This document shows positions 24,801 to 31,641 of a stretch of DNA of 33,555 nt, one piece after another. The notes beneath the pieces are model-generated. The model was not told where the DNA came from and ran no database searches. It saw only the letters and a program-made list of their open reading frames with translations. Numbering within the stretch: the stretch's first letter is position 1; each line of letters starts with the position of its first letter. The stretch is from assembly GCA_028716265.1 (NCBI GenBank), contig JAQUQD010000033.1, positions 1 to 33,555 of the forward strand, written 5' to 3'. The position numbers and the translations under genes are program-made. This DNA is from Bacteroidales bacterium. GTDB taxonomy: Bacteria > Bacteroidota > Bacteroidia > Bacteroidales > JAGONC01.

Positions 24801-26285
24801 CCTTTGTTCACCGGACAGATCAATGTACGGCGCGGACAACTTCGGGTCGGTTATCTCAACACAAAGTACACTTTCTCGGATAATATCTATTTTGAACCGG
24901 ATCAGATAACTTTCCGGATGATGGCTTTCAACGACACCCTGGGGAACACTGGCACCATTGACGGCAGGATCACCCATCGTTTTTTCAAGGATTTTGCACT
25001 CGATCTGGGGATCCAGACATCCGGACTGATCGGTATCAATACAACGGTCGTGCAAAGCCCATACTTTTACGGCACCGGTGTCGCTACAGGAAAAGTTACC
25101 ATCAGAGGTCCGGCTGATAACCTTGTGTTTGATATCGTTGCAACCACTGAACAGGGAACGGCCATGTACCTGCCCATCACCTATACGGCTGACGTTTCAG
25201 ATCACCCCTATATCGTTTTTGTCAACCAGGAGGATACTGCCGAAGCTCCCGTAACTCACCCGCACCTCCAATCCGGTGGAATGAACCTGAACATGTCCGT
25301 GCAGGTTACAGATGATGCCACTATGCAGATTTTTCTCCCCACCGAGATGGGAAACATTAAAGTGAGGGGAAACGGCCTTATTCGGATGAACATGGTCCCT
25401 TCCGGTGAAATAGGACTCAGCGGCACCTATGCCATGGAGAGCGGCACCTTTTATTTTACTCTTAAGAATCTGATCAGCAGGACCTTCCATATTTTGTCAG
25501 GCAGTACGATCTCTTGGAGCGGAGATCTTTATGATGCGGATATCAACCTGAAAGCGGTTTACCAGGTCAAACCTTCCCTCAGCACACTGCCCGTTACCTC
25601 ACTGACCGACTCCTCATTTTACAATCAACGGATACCGGTCGATTGCGTGATTGGACTTACGGGCGACCTGTTCAACCCAATCATCCGTTTTGGTCTGGAA
25701 ATGCCGGACGTACGTGATGAATCCATCCGAACCCTGGTCTATAACTCGATCGACACAACCAACGAGGCCCAGCTGAATCAGCAAATGCTGTCGTTGCTGG
25801 TACTCAACAGTTTCAGCCTGAACACAGGAAACAGCATCGCCGGCAGCATGGGGATCAGCTCCTACGACTTGCTGGCAAATCAGCTGAACAGCTGGTTATC
25901 ACAGATCAGCGATGATTTTGACATTGGTTTGAATTACGAGAAGGGTAACGCCATAACACCGGAACAAATGGAGGTGGCACTGTCAACGCAGCTTTTCAAT
26001 GACCGGGTAAGCGTGAGCGGTAACTTTGGAGTGGGTAATTACACTCATTCTGAAAAAACAAGTAATCTTGTCGGGGACGTCCTTGTGGAAGCCAAGATTA
26101 CAAAAGATGGAAGGCTTAAGCTGAGAGCTTACAACAAAACCAATACATATGATCTTTTCAACGACAATGCTCCATACACCCAGGGAGTTGGTCTGTCCTA
26201 CCGAAGTGAGTTTAATAAATTTAAGGAGCTTTTCCAGAGTAAACGCAAAAAAAGGACCGCCAATGAAAACAGTAAACTGTACTGA
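21807..26285 (+). CDS. TamB-like (translocation/assembly module) envelope protein
   Basis: About 1492 residues. One N-terminal membrane helix (about 8-30, IFRIILALVLAVLLIPVILS) is followed by LQIEPIQTYVAKKVA, the classic start of AsmA/TamB proteins. A very long beta-strand-rich body follows, and a C-terminal TamB/DUF490 domain (about 1010-1450) includes GNIKVRGNGLIRMN and GTYAMESGTFYFTL. Such proteins bridge inner and outer membranes and take part in lipid transport or outer-membrane protein insertion. No ATG occurs near the helix. The TTG at 21807 gives the expected N-terminus and a 10-base gap to tsaD, whereas the ATG at 21705 would add 34 residues read antisense to tsaD. I prefer TTG. It is followed by the T9SS cargo gene with a 23-base overlap. 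Confidence 0.88.
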   Translation: MDNKGIKNRIFRIILALVLAVLLIPVILSGLLQIEPIQTYVAKKVASSLSVKTGSVISIEKLSVINFNDIILENLVVRDHRDSLLLHAGVLTADIGRIRFRERSLTIKSLLAGDLDFRLKKYESDSLLNLTRFLSAFSSDDTTARKPGKPWTISCNALEVRNGHFSLKDCNKVTSPQPWVNFSDLDLERLNFYVNQIRIEGDTVSGLINRLKFFDKSGLDLKALNTHFKIGPGFIQTQRARMETNDSKLDFDLTFESENFGAFSDFLHNVTIHSDIRPSSLAARDLAYFVPSLIKLSHKIDLSGEVGGTVSNLKIRNLFLFYGTMTNLYGDISMNGLPDVKETYIHMKIRDFNTCMSDIQRLLEEGVSLASRLPENLFPLGKIHVAGRFTGFVNDFVSFADFRTDLGTISTDLALQATPSRKDIQYKGKLVASQFDVGTISKMPDKLGLISMRAEITGSGTTKKSAHIQMDGTIDSVDFNSHRYRDIYLNGVFKDQQFNGIANIKDPILHLTFQGLIDLKGKIPQFDFAAEVSNARLHDIGLIDSTGILSTRMTMQLGGTNIDSTFGQIQLDSTVYVTSHGRFTMDYFTLKAFQEGPSVKSIELESDYIDASLKGNFLLGQLNHAFGQIVDPHISAFVKDTVLPSEPLKDQDFSFNINLKNTRPVTDLLLPDLSVASGTVISGAFNLQRSDIQLNIKSGNLSYKGLNLFNFMAEGRTSPENLQWDMQASMFSLEDPSPGEPPSSLLENLHVSLDVVRDALTLGIIWDDRVDPDVNKGSLTTLLDLGGLPRLEGQITSGSFMVNGSPWNIASDNRFMIDSSYVQLDRLDISGDQQQLIISGAVSPNPEEVMKVTFNPFDLANLQPVLRKSGFKFEGLVFGNAAIANVFNNPTLIADLTVKDFTLNDELLGDLQVKTDWDNTNNKINTFGKITYAGNNTTVKVVTLKGFYAPNSSTENFDFSIAMENLKVKPIGQFLKGIFSEFGGYATGNLYLKGKKEHPLFTGQINVRRGQLRVGYLNTKYTFSDNIYFEPDQITFRMMAFNDTLGNTGTIDGRITHRFFKDFALDLGIQTSGLIGINTTVVQSPYFYGTGVATGKVTIRGPADNLVFDIVATTEQGTAMYLPITYTADVSDHPYIVFVNQEDTAEAPVTHPHLQSGGMNLNMSVQVTDDATMQIFLPTEMGNIKVRGNGLIRMNMVPSGEIGLSGTYAMESGTFYFTLKNLISRTFHILSGSTISWSGDLYDADINLKAVYQVKPSLSTLPVTSLTDSSFYNQRIPVDCVIGLTGDLFNPIIRFGLEMPDVRDESIRTLVYNSIDTTNEAQLNQQMLSLLVLNSFSLNTGNSIAGSMGISSYDLLANQLNSWLSQISDDFDIGLNYEKGNAITPEQMEVALSTQLFNDRVSVSGNFGVGNYTHSEKTSNLVGDVLVEAKITKDGRLKLRAYNKTNTYDLFNDNAPYTQGVGLSYRSEFNKFKELFQSKRKKRTANENSKLY
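21815..21822 (-). promoter_or_regulatory. -7 box for tsaD inside the start of the TamB-like gene
   Basis: The minus strand reads TACCTTTG, a perfect TAnnTTTG match ending 18 bases before the tsaD ATG. It lies within the first codons of the divergent TamB-like gene, so promoter and coding sequence overlap. Confidence 0.45.
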
Positions 26286-27369
26286 GAGAATATCCTCTGT
26301 TCTGCTTTTGGTCTTTTCGCTGACAATCGTGCAGTGTGTGTGCGCTCAGATCACCATTACCCGGGAGGATATGCCTGATGTGGGCGACACCATCCGGTTA
26401 AGCTCAACAATCACAACCGGTGGGATTGATTACTCCCTAACGGGCGAAAACTTGCTCTGGGACTTTTCATCGCTGGTGCCGGTCACTCAACAGGTCGATA
26501 CCTTTGTGAGCGTTTCATCCACTCCGTTCATATACAGGCTGGTGTTTACATCATCTATTGCCACCATTGCCAGACCTGAACCTGATGTGGACTTCATTCC
26601 CGATTATTCTGTGACGGATGTATTTACCTATTTCAAAGAGTCAGAGGACGGATTTCAGGAAGCGGGAGTAGCCTTAACACTCTCCGGTCTTCCCTTGCCT
26701 GTCAAATATGATGAGCCTGATGTACTCTACCGGTTTCCAATGAGTTATGGCAATGTGGATTCATGCCAGTCAAGCGTGGAACGTGAATTTCCAGACCTAT
26801 TTTATTTCAGCATGGATAGAAAAAGGAAGAATACGGTTGATGGCTGGGGAACGCTGGTGACCCCCTTCGGTTCGTTTAATGTGCTCCGGGTGCGGTCTGA
26901 GGTGAATGAAACCGACAGTCTGTATGTCGACAGTCTGAATACGGGATACCGAATCCCCAGGAATTATATCCAGTATAAATGGCTGGGCAATGGCCATAGT
27001 GTGCCACTGCTTCAGATTGACGAGGAAGGTTTGCAGCTGACCGTATCCTATATCGATTCGATAAGGATCATCACTTCAATGCCGGAACAGCATACCCTGC
27101 CGGGACAGGTGAGGATCTATCCCAATCCGGCTACGACAGCGATTACCATCGAATGGGAAAATCCCGGCTCAGGAGCAGTATCGGTGGCGATCCTCACACT
27201 GGATGGCAGGGAAATCTGGCGGACGGAACGAATGTTTTCAAACCCTTGTATGATCAGGGAGACGCTACCATTGGAAGATTTGAACATCATCGCAGGTATC
27301 TACGTGCTTAGTGTGTCCGTTAACGGAGCTCCTGTAGTCATAGAAAAATTTGTTTATTATCACCCATGA
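26263..27369 (+). CDS. Secreted protein with T9SS type A sorting domain, function unknown
   Basis: A 368-residue protein with a signal peptide (about 1-29, ending CVCAQ), a beta-rich central part without recognised domains (about 30-275), and a C-terminal T9SS type A sorting domain (about 286-368: VRIYPNPATTAITIEW ... GIYVLSVSVNGAPVVIEKF). It would be exported by Sec, then carried across the outer membrane by the type IX system, with the C-terminal domain cleaved. The frame is open upstream to 26149 inside the TamB-like gene, but the ATG at 26263 gives the signal peptide and a 23-base overlap. Its TGA overlaps the next start (ATGA). Being sandwiched in this operon is unusual for a cargo protein. 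Its ligand or activity is unknown. Confidence 0.85.
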   Translation: MKTVNCTERISSVLLLVFSLTIVQCVCAQITITREDMPDVGDTIRLSSTITTGGIDYSLTGENLLWDFSSLVPVTQQVDTFVSVSSTPFIYRLVFTSSIATIARPEPDVDFIPDYSVTDVFTYFKESEDGFQEAGVALTLSGLPLPVKYDEPDVLYRFPMSYGNVDSCQSSVEREFPDLFYFSMDRKRKNTVDGWGTLVTPFGSFNVLRVRSEVNETDSLYVDSLNTGYRIPRNYIQYKWLGNGHSVPLLQIDEEGLQLTVSYIDSIRIITSMPEQHTLPGQVRIYPNPATTAITIEWENPGSGAVSVAILTLDGREIWRTERMFSNPCMIRETLPLEDLNIIAGIYVLSVSVNGAPVVIEKFVYYHP

Positions 27370-30300
27370 GTTTTGAAGTTTTCAGTTCATCGGCTGGCTC
27401 GGGCAAGACCTTTACACTGGTAAAGGAGTACCTGAAGATCGTCCTGCAAGATCCTGCTCACTTCCGGAATGTTCTGGCCATCACCTTCACGAATAAGGCG
27501 GCCAACGAGATGAAATCCAGGATCATCAGCAGCCTGACGTTGCTTGCCTCAACGGATGGAAGTAATGATGAGGAGGACAGGGCAAGGCTGGTTTCCATTC
27601 TTTGCAAAGAAATGACGCTGTCGCCGGAACAAGTAATGACACTGTCGCAGAAGGCCCTGGCTCTCATTCTGCATCATTATTCAGACTTTGCCGTGACGAC
27701 GATCGACAGTTTTGTCTATCGGATACTCAGGACCTTTGCCTACGATATGCAGTTGCCGGTCGATTTTGATGTGGAGATGGACACCGACCGGCTCATCACT
27801 AAGGCTGTGGATCTGCTTATCAGTAAAGCCGGGATTGACGACCGGATCACCCGCCTTCTGGTTGGTTTTACCGAATATAAAGCCTCGGAGGAGTACCACT
27901 GGCAAATTGAGGAGGATTTGAGGAATTTTGCAGAGAATCTGATTGCAGAAGATGGTTATGACAAATTGCACCATTTGAGGAACCTGTCCCTCGACGATTT
28001 TTATTCCCTTCGGAACAAGTTGTACCAGATGGTCAGACAGTTCGAGGAGACGCTTTCTGAAAAAGCCCGGTCGATTATTGCCCTGATCGAGACCGAAGCC
28101 ATCCCTCCTTCGGCTTTCTATCAACACGACAGGGGTTTTTACGGATTTGTCAACCGGATTGCCCAGCGTGATTTTAGTAAACTGGTTCCTGGTGCGTATG
28201 TGATCGAAACGTTAGAAAAAGGGAAATGGTTCTCCTCCACGGCCTCAATAACAGACCGAGAAGCAATTCAGTCCATCCGTTCCGAACTAACGCACCGTTT
28301 CAGGGACATGGTCTTTTTTATAGACGGGCATAAACAACATTACGCTCTTTACCGGCTCTTGTTCCAGCATATTTATCCACTCGCCCTGTTACATGAGGTT
28401 GAGAAGGTAATTTCAGAAATGAGGCAGCAGACAGGTGCCATACATATTTCGGAATTCAACAAGCGAATCGCAGCTATCGTGTTAAACGAACCTGTTCCCT
28501 TTATTTACGAAAGGCTGGGGGAGAGGTTCAGGCATTACCTGGTCGACGAGTTCCAGGACACTTCCATCCTGCAATGGCAGAACCTGCTCCCGCTTATCGA
28601 GAATTCGCTTGCCTCGGGGCATTTCAATATGGTTGTGGGGGATCCCAAACAATCCATTTACCGGTGGAGGAACGGTGAGGTGGAACAGTTCGTCCGTTTG
28701 CCCAGGATCTACCGGCGCCGGGACTCTGTCACTGACCTGGAGCGGGAGAAAGCCCTGGAACGCCATTTCCACAGGAATTCACTCATAACCAATTACCGGT
28801 CAGGAGATGACATTGTTCAGTTCAATAATTCCTTTTTCCGGTTCCTCAGGAACTTGCTTCCCGGAAATATGGTCCAAATCTATGATGATGTTGAGCAGCA
28901 ACCTGTTCCCAGCAACCGGGGCGGATTCGTTCATGTCGAGTTTTTCGGGGAACAGGCTCCTGATGAGGATTTCGGACAATATAACCTGCGTCGCGTCGGA
29001 GAGATCATGGATGAGCTGGTCATGGACGGTTTTTCGCTGGAACAGGTTGCTATCCTGTGCAGGAGCAATGCTGACGCCAGCAAGCTGGCCAGGTATCTTC
29101 TCGAGAACGGTAAGCAGGTGATATCATCAGAGTCCCTGCTGCTTAAGAACTCACCGGAGATCGTGTTCCTCACCTCACTCATGTCGTTCCTCAATGAACC
29201 TGATCCCGTGCTTGAACTTGCAGTCGTACGTTACCTCTGTCACACCGGAAAGCTAAGGGCAGAAGAATGGGATTCCAGCCTGGTCAGAAATGCGAAGGTG
29301 AAAGAATATAATCCCCTGGATTTTTACAGCACCCTGCAGGAGAACCGGATTGGTTGTGATCCCGGTTCATTGATACGACTTCCCATCTATGAATTGGTTG
29401 AGCATCTCATCCGAATTTTTTCATTGTATGATATGGAGAGCCCTTTTATCCAGTTCTTTCTGGATGCAGTCCTGGATTTTTCCTGTAAAACAGGCAATGA
29501 TCTGAAAGAATTCCTTTCCTGGTGGGAGGAAAAGAAGGAAACCCTTTCGATCATTGCGCCGCAGGGTTCAAACGGAGCCCAGATCATGACCATACACAAG
29601 GCAAAGGGACTTCAGTTCCCTGTGGTTATCTATCCTTTTGCTGATGAGTCGCTCAGGATGACGAAACGGTTTGCCTGGCTGGACATCGATGATCCCGAGA
29701 TCCCTGAACTGAAGGCGGCCGTGCTTAAAATTTCGCAGAAGCTGACCGATGCGGGCCAGCTATCCTTCTATGAAGAAGAGAAAAACAAGTCGTTCCTCGA
29801 CATGGTCAACCTTCTTTACGTCGTGCTGACACGCGCCTCGAAGAGGCTTTATGTCATTACCCGCAAACCTGGCAAAAAAGAGGATCAGACTGCTTCGATA
29901 CCTGCTTTTTTTTACCAGTACCTGTTGACCGGTGATCTTATCGATGCTGATCAGGTGGTTTATACGACAGGGGAAAAGGCTCCCGGAGAGAAAGTGCTGA
30001 AGCCTTTGCAGACAGCGGAAGGGCAGGTCGTCACAGGGCACTTGCCTTTCTCAGGTGATTGGCGGCAGATGGCCCGCCTCAGACTCAGCGCACCCGGACA
30101 ATGGGACATGGAACACGCGGATGTGAACAAGGAATGGGGCAACCTGGTCCACCTGGCGCTTTCAAGGATCATCACCCCCAGCGATGTGCCTCAGGTGATC
30201 ACGGATCTTTTCACCTCAGGGATGATCACGCCAACGCAAAAAGATGATCTGGAACAGGTGCTAAAGGAGCTGATCACACACCCCGGGATCAGGTCGTTCT

Positions 30301-30551
30301 TTTCAGAGGAATCGACCGTCAAGACTGAATCCGAGATACTGACTCCTTCCGGACAATCCTATCGGCCTGACAGGATGGTGTTAATGGGTAATACAGCAAT
30401 CGTTATCGATTATAAAACCGGATCCCCTTCTCCGGAACATCAGCACCAGTTGCAATCCTATGGCCGTTTGCTGCAGGAGATTGGTTATCAGGATGTTGAG
30501 CAATATCTGATCTACCTTGACGGGGGAGTGAACCTGGTGCAGGTGAATTAA
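27366..30551 (+). CDS. AddA/RecB-like UvrD-family helicase with C-terminal PD-(D/E)XK nuclease
   Basis: A 1061-residue DNA repair enzyme. Superfamily 1 helicase motifs: Walker A SSAGSGKT (8-15), AITFTNKAA (about 39-47), VDEFQDT (393-399, motif II), VVGDPKQSIYRWR (about 422-434, motif III), LITNYRSG (motif IV) and MTIHKAKGLQFPVV (741-754, motif V), followed by LLYVVLTRASKRLYV (motif VI). The C-terminal nuclease has RPDRM with Asp1002 and VIDYKTG with Asp1015 and Lys1017, then a QLQSY segment (QxxxY). This matches AddA-type double-strand-break processing enzymes. The partner nuclease AddB is not in the window. There is no iron-sulfur Cys motif. The start ATG overlaps the upstream stop as ATGA. 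Confidence 0.92.
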   Translation: MSFEVFSSSAGSGKTFTLVKEYLKIVLQDPAHFRNVLAITFTNKAANEMKSRIISSLTLLASTDGSNDEEDRARLVSILCKEMTLSPEQVMTLSQKALALILHHYSDFAVTTIDSFVYRILRTFAYDMQLPVDFDVEMDTDRLITKAVDLLISKAGIDDRITRLLVGFTEYKASEEYHWQIEEDLRNFAENLIAEDGYDKLHHLRNLSLDDFYSLRNKLYQMVRQFEETLSEKARSIIALIETEAIPPSAFYQHDRGFYGFVNRIAQRDFSKLVPGAYVIETLEKGKWFSSTASITDREAIQSIRSELTHRFRDMVFFIDGHKQHYALYRLLFQHIYPLALLHEVEKVISEMRQQTGAIHISEFNKRIAAIVLNEPVPFIYERLGERFRHYLVDEFQDTSILQWQNLLPLIENSLASGHFNMVVGDPKQSIYRWRNGEVEQFVRLPRIYRRRDSVTDLEREKALERHFHRNSLITNYRSGDDIVQFNNSFFRFLRNLLPGNMVQIYDDVEQQPVPSNRGGFVHVEFFGEQAPDEDFGQYNLRRVGEIMDELVMDGFSLEQVAILCRSNADASKLARYLLENGKQVISSESLLLKNSPEIVFLTSLMSFLNEPDPVLELAVVRYLCHTGKLRAEEWDSSLVRNAKVKEYNPLDFYSTLQENRIGCDPGSLIRLPIYELVEHLIRIFSLYDMESPFIQFFLDAVLDFSCKTGNDLKEFLSWWEEKKETLSIIAPQGSNGAQIMTIHKAKGLQFPVVIYPFADESLRMTKRFAWLDIDDPEIPELKAAVLKISQKLTDAGQLSFYEEEKNKSFLDMVNLLYVVLTRASKRLYVITRKPGKKEDQTASIPAFFYQYLLTGDLIDADQVVYTTGEKAPGEKVLKPLQTAEGQVVTGHLPFSGDWRQMARLRLSAPGQWDMEHADVNKEWGNLVHLALSRIITPSDVPQVITDLFTSGMITPTQKDDLEQVLKELITHPGIRSFFSEESTVKTESEILTPSGQSYRPDRMVLMGNTAIVIDYKTGSPSPEHQHQLQSYGRLLQEIGYQDVEQYLIYLDGGVNLVQVN

Positions 30552-30576
30552 CTTACCTTTAGCAGATATTTTCAGG

Positions 30577-31641
30577 ATGGTCAGGAATATAGATATACGA
30601 GAATTTGCCGACCTATGGAGAAATTACCCTGTGGTTGATGTCAGGTCGCCGAATGAATATCGGAAAGGTCACATCCCTGGTGCTTACAACCTTCCTCTTT
30701 TTTCTGACGAGGAACGGGCACAGGCTGGGACACGCTACACCAGGTCAGGCAGGTTGGCTTCGGTCCAACTGGGCCTTGACCTTGCGGGGCCCAGGCTGTC
30801 ATCCTGCGTAAAAGCTGCCGCAGATCTTTCAAAGCAGGGCCCTTTGCTGATGCATTGCTGGCGGGGCGGGATGAGAAGCTCAAGCATGGCATGGCTCCTG
30901 GATCTGGCAGGAATGGATGTAGATGTCCTCAAGGGTGGATACAAAGCCTACCGGAGTCATATCCGCAACGAATTCAGCACCCCTGTCCCCCTGATTGTGC
31001 TGGCGGGAAAGACCGGCTGCGGAAAAACAGAGATCCTGCAGGCTGTCCGCCGGCTTGGTCAGCAGGTGATCGACCTTGAACAAATTGCCGGTCACAAAGG
31101 CTCCGTTTTCGGAGGACTGGGGATGCAACCCCAGCCCACCAATGAGCAGTTCGAAAATGACCTGTTTGAGGTATGGCAGCAGATCGATCCCGACAGGCCG
31201 GTATGGATAGAGGATGAAAGCCTTTCTGTCGGGACGGTCAGCATACCCCGGCCGCTTTTTAACCAAATGATGGCCAGTCCTGTGATTGAGATCGACCTGG
31301 ATTTCGGAATGCGTGTGGCTCGCCTGATCAGGGAATACGCTTCGTTTTCTGCTGATGACCTTGTGTCATGTATCATTCGGATCGAAAGAAAACTGGGGGG
31401 AGATATCGCCAGGAAAGCATCCGAGGCTGTCAGAAAGGGTGAATTTGACCTGGCATCGTCCATTCTGTTAACGTATTATGACAAGGCATATGATCAGAGC
31501 CTTCTCAGCAGAGCTGGAAAAGTTATGCGGACACATGTCCATCTAACGGAGGACGATCCGGAGAAAAATGCACATATCTTGTTGAATAATAGTTTTTTAC
31601 ATGTTATCGCAAAAACATATGGAATTTCCTATCTATCTTGA
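30577..31641 (+). CDS. mnmH: tRNA 2-selenouridine synthase MnmH (SelU)
   Basis: A 354-residue enzyme that converts 2-thiouridine at wobble position 34 of Lys, Glu and Gln tRNAs to 2-selenouridine via a geranyl intermediate, using selenophosphate. It has a rhodanese domain (about 5-125, VDVRSPNEYRKGHIPGAYNLP) with the active-site Cys94 in LMHCWRGGMRS, a P-loop GKTGCGKT (144-151), and the family segments GHKGSVFGG (172-180) and WIEDES. Length is typical. It lies 25 bases after the helicase gene, and its 3' end overlaps by 23 bases with the desulfurase-SelD gene that would supply its selenium donor, so the two are surely co-expressed. Confidence 0.96.
   Translation: MVRNIDIREFADLWRNYPVVDVRSPNEYRKGHIPGAYNLPLFSDEERAQAGTRYTRSGRLASVQLGLDLAGPRLSSCVKAAADLSKQGPLLMHCWRGGMRSSSMAWLLDLAGMDVDVLKGGYKAYRSHIRNEFSTPVPLIVLAGKTGCGKTEILQAVRRLGQQVIDLEQIAGHKGSVFGGLGMQPQPTNEQFENDLFEVWQQIDPDRPVWIEDESLSVGTVSIPRPLFNQMMASPVIEIDLDFGMRVARLIREYASFSADDLVSCIIRIERKLGGDIARKASEAVRKGEFDLASSILLTYYDKAYDQSLLSRAGKVMRTHVHLTEDDPEKNAHILLNNSFLHVIAKTYGISYLS

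Noticed and set aside
27366..30551. Helicase-nuclease as part of a phage-defence system
   Set aside because: Motifs and length fit AddA-type repair enzymes, and neighbours are housekeeping or envelope genes; no defence partners or mobile elements are present.
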